Shown here piece after piece: positions 16,268 through 25,288 of a stretch of 64,000 nt of DNA. The notes under the pieces are model-generated. The model was not told where the DNA came from and ran no database searches. It saw only the letters and a list, made by a program, of their open reading frames with translations. Source of the DNA: an uncultured Oscillibacter sp. (GTDB lineage: Bacteria > Bacillota > Clostridia > Oscillospirales > Oscillospiraceae); contig CAJTJA010000001.1 in the NCBI GenBank assembly GCA_910576845.1, positions 62,001 to 126,000 of the forward strand. Direction: 5' to 3'. Within the stretch, counting starts at the first letter, position 1; each line of letters starts with the position of its first letter. The translations under genes and the position numbers were made by a program.

Positions 16268-16305
16268 CGGCGGCAACGAAGATGATTCGTTGCCGCCGTT
16301 TCATC
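16268..16305 (+). terminator. Terminator of the ABC/oxidoreductase operon
   Basis: CGGCGGCAACGAA (16268-16280), loop GATGA, exact complement (16286-16298), then TTT. It lies 72 bases after the stop. Confidence 0.8.
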
Positions 16306-16370
16306 TTGATAAATTGCCGGACTGCCGGAGCATGTGAAAGCTTTTTGATCCCTTTTTCTCGAAAAAAGAA

Positions 16371-16952
16371 CTAGGCGGAGCGGATTACGTCTTTGTTCTT
16401 CGCGAAGTACTCCACGCCGGAATATAGGGTCGTCAGGGTGATGATCCACACGCAGGCCGTGTCAATCCACGAAATATAGCGGTCCCAAGGCACGGCGGTC
16501 AGATATCCCCCTGCCCGGTAAGCGGCCTGGGAGGGCCCCAGCAGCAGCATCACCGCAATGCAGACCATAGTGGAGGCGGTCTTCACCTTTCCGGACCACC
16601 CGGCGGCAATCACCCGCCCGTTGTCCGAGGCAATCATCCGCAGGCCGCTGACGGCGAACTCCCGGGTAACGACAATCATCAGCATCCAAGCAGACATGCG
16701 GCCGCACTCCACAAACCACAGCAGCGCCGCTACTACCAGGATTTTATCCGCCAGAGGATCGGCGAACTTTCCAAAATCCGTGACAAGGTTGTATTTCCGT
16801 GCAATTTTCCCATCCAACATATCCGTCACGCTGGCGATGACAAAAATCGCCAGCGCCACGTAATCTGCGCCGGGAAATCCCCAGTACAGCACCGCAAGAA
16901 ATACCGGCGCCAGAACGATGCGGAGCATGGTCAATTTGTTGGGCAGATTCAT
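16371..16952 (-). CDS. pgsA: CDP-diacylglycerol-glycerol-3-phosphate 3-phosphatidyltransferase
   Basis: 193 residues, several membrane segments. The CDP-alcohol phosphotransferase signature is intact: DMLDGKIARKYNLVTDFGKF followed by ADPLADK, giving the D-G-x2-A-R-x8-G-x3-D-x3-D pattern. The start MNLPNKLTMLRIVLAP is typical of PgsA. It makes phosphatidylglycerol phosphate, the first committed step to phosphatidylglycerol and cardiolipin. It overlaps the preceding HhH gene by four bases and closes the rimO operon. Confidence 0.95.
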   Translation of the reverse strand: MNLPNKLTMLRIVLAPVFLAVLYWGFPGADYVALAIFVIASVTDMLDGKIARKYNLVTDFGKFADPLADKILVVAALLWFVECGRMSAWMLMIVVTREFAVSGLRMIASDNGRVIAAGWSGKVKTASTMVCIAVMLLLGPSQAAYRAGGYLTAVPWDRYISWIDTACVWIITLTTLYSGVEYFAKNKDVIRSA

Positions 16953-17239
16953 AAATCTTCCTCCTCAGGATAGGCCTTGTCTTTCCAATACCACCACTTC
17001 AGCTTCTCGGGTTCCCGTCTTTGATGGTCCGCGTAGTACACCGCCGCCCGCCAGACATAGAGGGCACAGCGGTCTTCTTGATAGCCCTTCATCAGACATT
17101 CCCGAAGATACAGCTCCTCCGGAACCTGCCCCCGGAGGTCGGAAATCTGGCGAATGTCCAAAGCCTCCATAACGGCGGCAGTTCGGTCCCCCACCCCGGG
17201 AATCTCAGTCAGGGGACTCCGTTTCCCAGCAGCCTTCAT
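16949..17239 (-). CDS. Helix-hairpin-helix protein, Cdd1/'pathogenicity locus' family
   Basis: 96 residues. The N-terminal half is a helix-hairpin-helix (LTEIPGVGDRTAAVMEALDIRQISDLRGQ), the C-terminal half has DRCALYVWRAAVYYA and ends in LKWWYWKDK, matching the small Cdd1-like family first noted beside the C. difficile toxin locus. The name does not imply virulence; the domain suggests DNA or RNA binding. It overlaps both rimO and pgsA by four bases, so it is tightly coupled in the operon. Biological role unknown. Confidence 0.82.
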   Translation of the reverse strand: MKAAGKRSPLTEIPGVGDRTAAVMEALDIRQISDLRGQVPEELYLRECLMKGYQEDRCALYVWRAAVYYADHQRREPEKLKWWYWKDKAYPEEEDL

Positions 17240-18561
17240 TCCGCCTGTTCTCCGGTAAGCTCACCATCCATCACGCCGGTCAGGCGGACCGTGACAAAGG
17301 TTCCCGGATCGCACTCCCCGTTCGCTGTGAACCAAATTCGCCCATCAATCTCCGGGGATTCGGCATAACTCCGGCCATAGAACATCTGGGCCTGGCCGTC
17401 GAAGCCCTCACAGAGCAGTTCCCGCTCCTCCCCCAGGACGGATTCATTGTATTCATCAATAATATCCGATTGCACATCCACGGCCACCTCCGCCCGGCGG
17501 GCGGCCTCGGCAGCGTCCACATGCTCCATCCGGGCCGCCCGAGTTCCGTCTTCAGGGGAGAAGGGGAAGACCCCGGCCCGCTCAATTTTCTGCTCCCGAA
17601 GGAATTCGCATAGCTCCTCAAACTCCGCTTCCCCCTCTCCGGGAAGCCCGGCAATGAGGCTGGTCCGCAAAACCAGGCCAGGAATCCGGGCTCGAAGGGT
17701 CTGAAATAAAGAACGGATTGATTCCTTGGTATCCCTGCGATTCATGGCCTTCAGGATGCTGTCGCTGCAATGCTGAATAGGAATATCCAAATAGGGCAGA
17801 ACTTTGCCTTCCGACGCGATGGTATCAATAAGCTCCTCTGTAATTTCGTCTGGGTAGAGATAATGAAGGCGTATCCAATGGAAATCCAGCTTGCACAGCT
17901 CCCGCAGGAGGGCGGCCAGCTGGTGTTCCCCATTCAAATCCGTGCCATAGCGGGTAATGTCCTGGGCAATGACCAGCAGCTCCTTCACCCCGGCGGAGGC
18001 CAGCTCCGCCGCCTCATCCAGAAGCTCCCCCATAGGGCGGCTCCGGTATTTTCCCCGGAGGGAGGGAATTACGCAGTAGGCACAGTGATTATCGCAGCCC
18101 TCGGCAATGCGCAGATACGCATACCAGGGAGGAGTGGAGAGGATGCGGGGCCCGTTCTGGGGGGCCGTGTGAATGTTTCCCAAATGGCAGGGCCGGAGGC
18201 CCTGCTCCATTGCCTCCGTAATGGCCCCGGCAATGTCTCCATAGCTGCCGGTCCCCAGAATGCCATCGATTTCCGGCAGTTCCGCCAGAACGTCGGTCTG
18301 ATAGCGTTGGGCCATACAGCCCGTAACAAGAATTTTTTTCAGCTTCCCCGCCTTTTTCAGCTCCGCCAGCTCCAGAATGCTGTCAATAGCCTCCTCACAG
18401 GCGGAGGCCAAAAAACCGCAGGTGTTTACCACCGCCACATCCGCCCCGGCAGGCTCGGAAACAATCTCATGGCCCGCCGCCTGAACCAGGGACATCATTT
18501 GCTCACAGTTCACCTGGTTTTTGGCGCAGCCAAGGGAGATAAAGGATATTTTATGCGTCAT
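17236..18561 (-). CDS. rimO: Ribosomal protein uS12 methylthiotransferase RimO
   Basis: 441 residues from the ATG at 18561, which follows GGAGGAGGGG; a longer frame to 18594 would overlap the XRE gene deeply. The N-terminal UPF0004 domain begins KISFISLGCAKNQVNCEQMM with its iron-sulfur cysteines, the radical SAM motif is CDNHCAYC, and the C-terminus is a TRAM domain ending in TFVTVRLTGVMDGELTG. RimO adds a methylthio group to Asp88 (E. coli numbering) of S12. SLGCAKN is a hallmark separating it from MiaB. It overlaps the upstream XRE gene by ATGA. Confidence 0.96.
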   Translation of the reverse strand: MTHKISFISLGCAKNQVNCEQMMSLVQAAGHEIVSEPAGADVAVVNTCGFLASACEEAIDSILELAELKKAGKLKKILVTGCMAQRYQTDVLAELPEIDGILGTGSYGDIAGAITEAMEQGLRPCHLGNIHTAPQNGPRILSTPPWYAYLRIAEGCDNHCAYCVIPSLRGKYRSRPMGELLDEAAELASAGVKELLVIAQDITRYGTDLNGEHQLAALLRELCKLDFHWIRLHYLYPDEITEELIDTIASEGKVLPYLDIPIQHCSDSILKAMNRRDTKESIRSLFQTLRARIPGLVLRTSLIAGLPGEGEAEFEELCEFLREQKIERAGVFPFSPEDGTRAARMEHVDAAEAARRAEVAVDVQSDIIDEYNESVLGEERELLCEGFDGQAQMFYGRSYAESPEIDGRIWFTANGECDPGTFVTVRLTGVMDGELTGEQAE

Positions 18562-18812
18562 GATTTCCCCTCCTCCAGCGGAGCGCCCCGCCACGCTGGG
18601 TCAGCGGTAACACCCAGCAGGTAATCCGTAGAAACATGAAAAAATTCCGCCAGAAGGACCAGCCTTTCAAAGGTGGTTTCCCGCGTTCCGTTTTCCATTG
18701 TGCAAATTGCCTTGTTAGAAACCCCTATGACTTCTCCCAACTGCTTTTGACTAAGACCCGCTTGTTTACGAAGAAGAGAAAGACGCTGATCAAATAATAT
18801 TGCTTTTCTCAT
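18558..18812 (-). CDS. XRE-family HTH regulator, module 2
   Basis: 84 residues, one Cro/CI domain: LLRKQAGLSQKQLGEVIGVSNKAICTMENGTRE (about residues 14-46), followed by VLLAEFFHVSTDYLLGVT. It lacks an effector domain. Its stop overlaps the rimO start by four bases, placing a regulator at the head of the rimO-HhH-pgsA operon. On the other side it is divergent from the 18892 small gene across a long palindrome (18829-18869). The architecture repeats that at 5303-5843. Confidence 0.88.
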   Translation of the reverse strand: MRKAILFDQRLSLLRKQAGLSQKQLGEVIGVSNKAICTMENGTRETTFERLVLLAEFFHVSTDYLLGVTADPAWRGAPLEEGKS

Positions 18813-18821
18813 AAAAACCTC

Positions 18822-18869
18822 TTGACATTTTACGATTAGTAGATTATTGCAAAGTCTACTAATCGTAAA
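18822..18869 (+). promoter_or_regulatory. Promoter with a 15-bp-arm palindromic operator, module 2
   Basis: TTTACGATTAGTAGA (18829-18843) and TCTACTAATCGTAAA (18855-18869) are exact inverted repeats with an 11-base spacer. They cover the space between TTGACA (18822-18827) and a weak TATTGC -10 (18845-18850) for the plus-strand gene. The length and perfection exceed a usual operator; it can also fold as RNA. Confidence 0.8.
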
Positions 18870-18891
18870 TCATAAAAGGAGCAAATAGACT

Positions 18892-19143
18892 ATGTTCGAC
18901 ATTTTAACGGCTGTTTTTCACGATGACCCCCTGCAATACGGAACCTCCTGCTACTTGAAGGAGCCGCAGACCACAGCCGAACGCCAGGTAAAAAGCCGCC
19001 TGGACGCCCTGGACGCAGAAACGGCGAAAAAGCTGGAAACCTGCATCGAAGCGCTGGCGCAGGAGCAGGGAGAACAGGCCTTTCGTTCCGGCGCGCGCTT
19101 TGGCGCGCAGATGATGGCGCAGCTTCTGGAGCCGCTCTCATAA
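18892..19143 (+). CDS. Small protein, DUF6809-like, divergent from XRE regulator
   Basis: 83 residues, acidic and helical, no signal or membrane segment. An AAAGGAG site lies about ten bases before the ATG. The start MFDILTAVFHDDPLQYG and the ending QAFRSGARFGAQMMAQLLEPL resemble the short helical DUF6809-type proteins, with the F-x-x-G-x-R-x-G feature also seen at 5634-5843. The 3' end overlaps the convergent recX end by six bases. Function unknown; probably the regulated product of the module. Confidence 0.68.
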   Translation: MFDILTAVFHDDPLQYGTSCYLKEPQTTAERQVKSRLDALDAETAKKLETCIEALAQEQGEQAFRSGARFGAQMMAQLLEPLS

Positions 19144-19773
19144 ATCGTCCAAAATGTCTTCCCCGGCCTCGTTTCCCAGCCGTCCCCATGCCGCTCTCAC
19201 CTCATCCCAGCCGAATCCCCGGCGCAACAGGGCATTGGTAAGGCGGCGCTTCTCCTTCTCATCCGGCGCCCGGCCCCGGAGCTTGGAGGCAAGAAAAGCG
19301 TCTATCTGACCGCTGTTTTCAGGCAGCTCCTCCAAAGCTTCCTCCCACAGTTCCCTGGGCACACCTTTTTCATAGAGCTTTTCCTTTATGCGGGCAGGGC
19401 CGTAACCCATTCCGCCATAATGGCGGACCAGGGCCGCCCCATACTCCGCGTCATTAATTGCCCCTATGGCTTCCAGCCAATCGGCGGCATAGCGGGCGTC
19501 GGCCTCACTGGCCCCTTTTTCCTGCAATTTCCGCTCCAAATCCCGCCGGCTCATGGCCCGTTTTCCGATCAGATCGGCAGCGGCGGCCCGGGTGTTGGAT
19601 ATCCCCGCCGCTTCACGCAGGCGCTCTAATGTCTTCGTGTCCAGTTCATCCCCGGATCGGAAGCCAAAATCCAGCAGCTCCTGTTCCGTGACTTTCAGGC
19701 AGGCCCCATCCTCCAGAAAAACCAGTATGCGGCCCTTTTTGTGCCTGGAGGCTTCCATCCGCTCAATCCGCAT
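19138..19773 (-). CDS. recX: Regulatory protein RecX
   Basis: 211 residues with the three-helix repeat organisation of Rec[56 protein letters not shown] (roughly residues 63-117; key SR.EL..KL pattern and the L..IGAINDA.YA motif), then [16 protein letters not shown] and [17 protein letters not shown]. RecX binds RecA filaments and limits recombinase activity. It starts inside the last bases of recA (11-base overlap), so the two are co-expressed. Confidence 0.93.
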   Translation of the reverse strand: MRIERMEASRHKKGRILVFLEDGACLKVTEQELLDFGFRSGDELDTKTLERLREAAGISNTRAAAADLIGKRAMSRRDLERKLQEKGASEADARYAADWLEAIGAINDAEYGAALVRHYGGMGYGPARIKEKLYEKGVPRELWEEALEELPENSGQIDAFLASKLRGRAPDEKEKRRLTNALLRRGFGWDEVRAAWGRLGNEAGEDILDDL

Positions 19774-20878
19774 CGCCGGAGTCGTCGAAATCGTCGGCGC
19801 TGACGTCCACCGCCCGTCCGGCAGCCTTGGCGGCCGCGCGGGACTGATTGCTCATGAGCTTGTCAAAGTTTTTGCGGATATCCGCCTCCAGCTTCTCCCG
19901 AATCTCCGGATTCTCCTGAAGATAGCGCTTCGCCGCATCCCGGCCCTGACCAATCCGGGTCTCTCCCATGGAAAACCAGGAGCCAGCCTTCTGCACCAGG
20001 TTCAGCTTCACGCCCAAATCGATGAGTTCGCCCTCCCGGGCAATTCCTTCGCCGTACATGATGTCAAATTCAGCCTCCCGGAACGGGGGGGCCATTTTAT
20101 TTTTCACAACCTTCGCCCGGGTACGGCTGCCGATAATCTCGCTGCCGTTTTTCAGCGCCTCAACCCGGCGGACGTCAATCCGGACCGAGGCATAGAATTT
20201 CAGCGCTCTGCCTCCGGTGGTAACCTCCGGGTTGCCGTACATGACGCCGACCTTTTCCCGGAGCTGGTTGATAAAAATAACAATCGTGTTGGTCTTTCCG
20301 ATGGCGCCGGTGAGCTTCCGCAGAGCCTGGCTCATCAGCCGGGCGTGAAGACCCACATAGCTGTCGCCCATCTCGCCTTCAATTTCCGCCCGGGGAACCA
20401 GCGCTGCCACGCTGTCCACAACAATCACGTCAATGGCTCCGGAACGGACCAGCGCCTCGGTAATCTCCAAAGCCTGTTCACCGGTGTCCGGCTGGGAAAT
20501 CAACATATCTTCCACACGCACGCCCAAAGCGTGGGCATAAGTGGGGTCTAAGGCATGTTCCGCGTCTACAAAGGCCACCTCGCCTCCCCGCTTCTGAGCC
20601 TCAGCCACCACATGGAGAGCCAGAGTCGTCTTGCCGGAGGACTCCGGCCCATAAATTTCAATAATCCGCCCCTTGGGCAGGCCTCCGATGCCAAGGGCCA
20701 CGTCCAGTGCCAGAGAACCTGTGGGAATATACTCCACGTTCATCGCGGTCCGGTCTCCCAGGCGCATGATAGAGCCTTTTCCATACATTTTCTCGATCTG
20801 GCTCATGGCGCTGTCGATCGCTTTCTTCTTATCCGCCGCCGGCGCGGCGGCGGGCAGCGGCGCTTTGTCCTTTGCCAT
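19763..20878 (-). CDS. recA: Recombinase RecA
   Basis: 371 residues. Walker A GPESSGKT at 77-84, the [23 protein letters not shown]alker B and L1 region, the L2 segment with [21 protein letters not shown], and an acidic C-terminal tail ending [12 protein letters not shown]. The N-terminus carries an unusual Ala/Pro/Lys-rich extension of about 20 residues before the conserved helix. A GGGAGGA site lies six bases before the ATG. No LexA box of the GAACnnnnGTTC type was found upstream. Confidence 0.98.
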   Translation of the reverse strand: MAKDKAPLPAAAPAADKKKAIDSAMSQIEKMYGKGSIMRLGDRTAMNVEYIPTGSLALDVALGIGGLPKGRIIEIYGPESSGKTTLALHVVAEAQKRGGEVAFVDAEHALDPTYAHALGVRVEDMLISQPDTGEQALEITEALVRSGAIDVIVVDSVAALVPRAEIEGEMGDSYVGLHARLMSQALRKLTGAIGKTNTIVIFINQLREKVGVMYGNPEVTTGGRALKFYASVRIDVRRVEALKNGSEIIGSRTRAKVVKNKMAPPFREAEFDIMYGEGIAREGELIDLGVKLNLVQKAGSWFSMGETRIGQGRDAAKRYLQENPEIREKLEADIRKNFDKLMSNQSRAAAKAAGRAVDVSADDFDDSGDAD

Positions 20879-20944
20879 GCAATTATCCTCCCAATATTTT
20901 TATGTAAGCCGGGAACCTGCCAATCATTTTACCTGCTTATCTGC

Positions 20945-21061
20945 TCAAAATCCGCTTTCAAACCGGCTCCTGATTACCATTCCGAGGATTCTCTCGGAAA
21001 TACCGCCGCAGACGCCGTCCACAATTTTCCCTCGGTTTATTTTATACAGTCTTTTCTCCAT
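20945..21061 (-). pseudogene. Truncated PspC-domain remnant
   Basis: A 38-codon frame begins at an ATG (21061) preceded by AAAAAGGAG. It reads MEKRLYKINRGKIVDGVCGG then ISE, which matches the start of the PspC domain (K-R-L-Y-R...-I-A-G-V-C-G-G-I-A-E), but the following membrane helix is missing and the frame ends after a few unrelated residues. It lies 15 bases after prmC on the same strand. Best explained as a decayed PspC gene; a functional mini-protein is less likely. Confidence 0.55.
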
Positions 21062-21076
21062 GGCAGTTTCTCCTTT

Positions 21077-21943
21077 TTAAATTTCCGCACAGAGCATGCC
21101 CAGCACAACTCTTGGAATCTTATGATGATCTTTTACAATCTGAATATCGCCGAAGCCCTGGCTGCGCATCAGCCGCAGAACCGCGTCCGCCTGTCCGGCG
21201 CCCACCTCAAAATACAGCCTCCCGCCGGGAACCAGCGCCTCCCGCCAGTTCTGAATGATGGAACGGTAGAAATCCAATCCGTCAGTCCCGCCGTCCAGCG
21301 CCAGGCGGGGCTCATAGGCTCGAACAGACTTCCCTAGTCCGGCGATGTCCGCAGTCGGAATATACGGCGGGTTGCTCACAATGCATTGAAACTCCCCCAG
21401 AGACCGGGCAGGCTTTTCCAGCGCATCCATCTGAACAGGCATTACCCGGCTTGACAGGCCGTTCCGGCGGATATTCTGGCGGCAGATTTTCAGAGCGCTG
21501 TCGTCAATCTCTCCCAGCACTACCCTTGCCGAAGGGGCCTGGGAGGCGATGGCCAGACCGATGCAGCCGCTCCCGGCACACAGGTCCAGCACCCGGCACT
21601 CCCCCAATGCCTGTATGTACGCGATGGCCTGTCCGGCCAGCACCTCTGTGTCGGACCGGGGAATCAAGACATCCCGGGAGATATCCAATGGGAGGCCGTA
21701 AAACTCCCACTCACCAATGAGATAGGCGACCGGCTCTCCTGCCATGCGGCGCTCAACCAGCTGGCGGACCTGGCCTTCCCGTTCCGGGGAAGCATAGAGG
21801 CGGCTGTCCCGGATCAGCTCCTCCCGGCTCTTTCCGGTGCCGAAGCACACCAGCTCCCGCGCCTCCATCGTGGCCGCCTCTACACCACTCTCCCGGAGCT
21901 GCCGGCGGATGTCCAGATACAGGTCATTATATGTGATGGCCAC
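21077..21943 (-). CDS. prmC: Release factor glutamine methyltransferase PrmC
   Basis: 288 residues from the GTG at 21943 with GAGGTG six bases upstream; an upstream extension to 22000 has no such site. The N-terminal helical domain is followed by a SAM-binding fold (VLDLCAGSGCIGLAIA) and the catalytic NPPY motif in CIVSNPPYIPTADI. It methylates the glutamine of the GGQ motif in RF1 and RF2. It follows a DUF1385 gene on the same strand, a linkage common in Firmicutes; prfA is not visible here. Confidence 0.96.
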   Translation of the reverse strand: MAITYNDLYLDIRRQLRESGVEAATMEARELVCFGTGKSREELIRDSRLYASPEREGQVRQLVERRMAGEPVAYLIGEWEFYGLPLDISRDVLIPRSDTEVLAGQAIAYIQALGECRVLDLCAGSGCIGLAIASQAPSARVVLGEIDDSALKICRQNIRRNGLSSRVMPVQMDALEKPARSLGEFQCIVSNPPYIPTADIAGLGKSVRAYEPRLALDGGTDGLDFYRSIIQNWREALVPGGRLYFEVGAGQADAVLRLMRSQGFGDIQIVKDHHKIPRVVLGMLCAEI

Positions 21944-22027
21944 AGTATCACCTCGCTTATTGTTGTGAGCTGGCGGCCCGCCATGGAGGCCATTTGACAA
22001 AAACCAAGGGGCGGGAAAAATTTTCCC

Positions 22028-23002
22028 TTACCACTCATCCTTCCCTTTCTCACTGGGCAGCACCAGCTCCAGGGAGCGAATCGCACATTCAATCATGCCG
22101 CCGTCAGGCTCATTGGTAGTAAAATTCTGCATCCAGAGGCCTGGAGCCGTCAAAATCTTCGCAAGGCGGTTCTCTTGAACATGCCGCCCCACCCAGCGGT
22201 TGAATTCATAGGTGACCCCCACAACCAGGGGCAGCAGCAGCAAGTGAACCGCCGTCCGCAGCCACACATTGGTAATGGGCCAAATCCCAAACACCACGCT
22301 GGAGAAAAGAATTGACACACAGATCACCACAAACAGAAAGCTTGTCCCGCAGCGCGGGTGATGTCTCGGCTGAATCCGGACGTTTTCCACCGTCAGAGGG
22401 AGTCCGGCCTCGTAGCAGAAGATGGTTTTATGCTCTGCGCCGTGGTATTGAAAGACCCGATAGATGTCCTTTTGCCTGGAACAGGCAATCAGATAGACCA
22501 TGAAGATGACCACCTTCAAAAGTCCCTCCACCAGATTCCGCCCCCACAGAGGAAACCCGGGGAAAAAGTAAAGAATGCCCCCCGTCAGCAGCGTAGGCAG
22601 CACCATGAAGAGAAAGACAGACATCCCAACTCCCAGCGCCACCGCCAGTGCCACCACTGCGCTCTCCAATTTTTTGCTGGAAAGATGCTTCTCCAGCCAG
22701 AGTTCCAGCTTCGAGGGCTGCACCGTCTCTTCCTCCGGATAGAAGTCGGCGGAGTACATCAGAGCCTTGACGCCGTTCACCATAGAATCCAAAAAATTCA
22801 CCGTCCCCCGGATCAGGGGAACCCCTAGAATGGGATAACGGTCTTTGATAAAGCGGAGGTTCTCCACTTTTTCCACCAGGTTCCCCTCCTGGTCCCGAAC
22901 CACAATGGCCTGTTTTTCCGGGCCCCGCATTAAAATACCCTCAATAAGCGCCTGCCCGCCGATGCTGGTGCGGAAAGCGCAGGATTTGTTTCCTTCTGTC
23001 AT
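22028..23002 (-). CDS. DUF1385 membrane protein
   Basis: 324 residues. The N-terminal IGGQALIEGILMRGPEKQAIVVRD and central ACSRQKDIYRVFQYHGAEHKTIFCYEAG are strong DUF1385 signatures; the latter follows two long hydrophobic stretches (about residues 118-143 and 157-175), and two more occur near 224-260. The role is unknown, but the gene is a frequent neighbour of prmC, prfA and rpmE in Firmicutes. It has its own promoter and is probably co-transcribed with prmC. Confidence 0.93.
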   Translation of the reverse strand: MTEGNKSCAFRTSIGGQALIEGILMRGPEKQAIVVRDQEGNLVEKVENLRFIKDRYPILGVPLIRGTVNFLDSMVNGVKALMYSADFYPEEETVQPSKLELWLEKHLSSKKLESAVVALAVALGVGMSVFLFMVLPTLLTGGILYFFPGFPLWGRNLVEGLLKVVIFMVYLIACSRQKDIYRVFQYHGAEHKTIFCYEAGLPLTVENVRIQPRHHPRCGTSFLFVVICVSILFSSVVFGIWPITNVWLRTAVHLLLLPLVVGVTYEFNRWVGRHVQENRLAKILTAPGLWMQNFTTNEPDGGMIECAIRSLELVLPSEKGKDEW

Positions 23003-23025
23003 GAAATTTCCTTTCCTTGCTGTTT

Positions 23026-23054
23026 AGTATACCACAGGCCTTCGCAGAAAGCAA
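23026..23054 (-). promoter_or_regulatory. SigA promoter of DUF1385-prmC
   Basis: On the minus strand TTGCTT (complement of 23049-23054), 17 bases, TATACT (complement of 23026-23031), placed within the gap after the histidine kinase gene. Confidence 0.65.
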
Positions 23055-23070
23055 ACATTTGTTCTTGTTT

Positions 23071-24519
23071 TCATGGCCGTACCGGAAGCTTGATCGTAAC
23101 CACCGCCCCGCCTCCATCAGCGTTGCCAATGGTAAAAACGCCCCCGTGGAGGCCCACAATTTCGTCGCACACCGCCAGGCCGATGCCGCTTCCCCTGGCC
23201 CGTGAAGTACCCTTGTAAAATTTTTGTTTGACAAAGGGCAGCTCCTCCTCCGGGATTCCGGGACCATAATCCCGAATTTTGACCACCTGAGCGCTCCCCT
23301 CCTGGTCAATGGAGGCAGAAATACGGCGGCCCGCGCCGCCGTGCTTGGCAGCGTTGTCCAGCACATTACAGAAAACCTGCTTCAGCCGCTCCGAGTCCCC
23401 CCGGATCAGAGGAAGGTCCCCGTCCCCCGGGTGGTATTCCAGCGCGATTCCATCCTGGCGGAACAACTCCTGATAGGTAAAAATCGCATCCTCCAGCTCC
23501 GCCTGAAGATCCACATCCTCAATCTGAAGGGTAAACCGCCCGTCCTCCATCTTGGAGAAGTCCAGCAATTCTTCCACCATGGTGGAAAGACGCCTGGACT
23601 CGTTGACAATGACCCGGATACCCCGGCGAAGCTGCTCGGGATCGTCCGTGAGCAGATCATCCTCCAGAATAGTCTCTCCCCAGCCGTTGATTGCGGTGAG
23701 GGGCGTGCGCAGCTCATGGGAGACGGAGGAGATGAATTCACTTTTCATCTTCTCGTTCTGGCTGATTTTCAGGGACATATCGTTAATATTGTCCACCAGC
23801 TCTCCCAGCTCATCGGAGTATTTATTCTCAATTCGGGTTCCGTAGCTCCCGGCGGAAATACGCTTCGCCGCCTCCGTCACAACCGCTACCGGCTCCACCA
23901 CATTGTTGATGAACAGCAGGTTGGAAAACACCACCATCAGCATGCAGAGCAGCGCAACCAGGAAAATCGCCAGCACCGCCAGCATCACCTGCCGGTCAAC
24001 CAACCGGAGAGACGTTACCAGACGCATGACGCCCACCACCCGTCCATTCACCGTCAGGGGGCAGGATACCGCCAAAATCTCTTCTCCCGTCTCCATATCA
24101 CGGCCCTGGTATGGGGTGGGAGTCATTCGGTTTCCCTCCAAAGCTTGCAGGATGTCGTCGGTTCCTGGGGAGGTGCCCGCCGTCAGGCCGGAGGTGGAGA
24201 CCTGAATGCGGCCGCTGGAACCAATGAACTGAAGTTCAATACGGTTTTTGTCCTCAAAGCTCTCGGCGGACTGAACCGCTTTTTGGTAATAGCTGCTGAA
24301 GCCATTGTCCATAAAATACTCATTAAAGGAGCTGGCAAGGGCTTGGGCCCGTGTCTCCAGGCCCTTTTGCATGGTGCCATAGTAATAGTTGGACACGCCG
24401 GCGGAAAACAGCGTTACAACCAGCACCAGCAGCGCAAGTATCGGCAGGATGGAATTGAATATCCACCGCTGCCGCAGGCCCCGCAGACGGAGGGAATTCC
24501 ACCGCTGTTCCTTTTCCAT
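23071..24519 (-). CDS. Membrane sensor histidine kinase
   Basis: 482 residues from the ATG at 24519, with GGAGG eight bases upstream; in-frame codons farther out overlap the response regulator. Order: TM1 near 20-40, an extracytoplasmic domain of about 115 residues, TM2 near 160-185, HAMP, HisKA (SSVSHELRTPLTAINGW; His is the phosphorylation site), HATPase with GSGIGLAVCDEIVGLHGG. It partners the regulator whose gene ends 19 bases upstream. The neighbouring lipoprotein may supply or modify the signal; the stimulus is unknown. Confidence 0.94.
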   Translation of the reverse strand: MEKEQRWNSLRLRGLRQRWIFNSILPILALLVLVVTLFSAGVSNYYYGTMQKGLETRAQALASSFNEYFMDNGFSSYYQKAVQSAESFEDKNRIELQFIGSSGRIQVSTSGLTAGTSPGTDDILQALEGNRMTPTPYQGRDMETGEEILAVSCPLTVNGRVVGVMRLVTSLRLVDRQVMLAVLAIFLVALLCMLMVVFSNLLFINNVVEPVAVVTEAAKRISAGSYGTRIENKYSDELGELVDNINDMSLKISQNEKMKSEFISSVSHELRTPLTAINGWGETILEDDLLTDDPEQLRRGIRVIVNESRRLSTMVEELLDFSKMEDGRFTLQIEDVDLQAELEDAIFTYQELFRQDGIALEYHPGDGDLPLIRGDSERLKQVFCNVLDNAAKHGGAGRRISASIDQEGSAQVVKIRDYGPGIPEEELPFVKQKFYKGTSRARGSGIGLAVCDEIVGLHGGVFTIGNADGGGAVVTIKLPVRP

Positions 24520-24538
24520 AGCCTGAGCCTCCATCCCG

Positions 24539-25225
24539 TCACAGCCCCCATTTATATCCGTAGCCCCACACAGTGGTAATATAAGCAGGATTCTGCACGT
24601 TATCCTCAATCTTCAGCCGCAGGCGGCGGATATTCACATCCACAATCTTCAGCTCTCCAAAGTAGTCCCGACCCCAGACCATATCCAGAATTTCCTCCCG
24701 GGACAAGGCCTTTCCGGGGTTTTCCATGAACACCCGCATAATCGAATATTCCACCTGCGTCAGTTTAATCCTCTGTCCATTCTTCTCCAAAGTGCGGTTG
24801 CGGGTGTTCAGCAGGAAGGGAGGCTGGAGCAGCTCTCCGGTCTGCACCGGCTCCTCACCACCGGAGCGGCGGACCAAGGCATCCACTCTGGCCGTGAGTT
24901 CCGCCGGGGAAAAGGGCTTGGTCACATAATCATCCGCTCCGGTCATCAGCCCTGTCACCTTATCCATCTCCTGGGACCGGGCAGTCAGCATAATAATGCC
25001 GATTCGGCTGTTGGTGGCCCGGATGCGGCGGCAGACTTCAAAACCGTCGATGCCGGGAAGCATAATGTCCAGCAAAGCCACCCGAATATCGGGATTCTCC
25101 CGAAGAAGTTCCAGCGCCCCTTCTCCACTCTCTGCCTCAATGACATCATAACCGGCACGGCGCAGATTGATGACAATGAAGCCGCGGATACTGGCCTCGT
25201 CTTCTAAAACCAACACTTTTTTCAT
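24539..25225 (-). CDS. OmpR-family response regulator
   Basis: 228 residues from the ATG at 25225; AAAGGA lies nine bases upstream and MKKVLVLEDE is the expected receiver start. The receiver has the acidic pair ED, the phospho-acceptor Asp in ALLDIMLPG and the Lys in YVTKPF. The C-terminal winged helix includes RNRTLEKNGQRIKLTQVEYSIMRVFMENPGKALSREEILDMVWG. It binds DNA at unknown promoters on phosphorylation by the kinase encoded next. Confidence 0.95.
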   Translation of the reverse strand: MKKVLVLEDEASIRGFIVINLRRAGYDVIEAESGEGALELLRENPDIRVALLDIMLPGIDGFEVCRRIRATNSRIGIIMLTARSQEMDKVTGLMTGADDYVTKPFSPAELTARVDALVRRSGGEEPVQTGELLQPPFLLNTRNRTLEKNGQRIKLTQVEYSIMRVFMENPGKALSREEILDMVWGRDYFGELKIVDVNIRRLRLKIEDNVQNPAYITTVWGYGYKWGL

Positions 25226-25288
25226 TGCGTTCATTCCTTTCGCTCTTACGCCGGGATACTCTTCCGCTCCCCGCAAAAAGGCACATCA

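Noticed and set aside
14897..16276. 459-codon minus-strand frame
   Set aside because: Shadow of the iolG-like oxidoreductase and permease genes; no ribosome site or family match.
16949..17239. Virulence locus from the 'pathogenicity locus' family name
   Set aside because: The name is historical; the gene sits in a housekeeping operon.
20879..20944. LexA box upstream of recA
   Set aside because: No GAAC-N4-GTTC type site could be found, so SOS control is not claimed.
23224..24579. 451-codon plus-strand frame
   Set aside because: Antisense to the histidine kinase with all kinase motifs intact.
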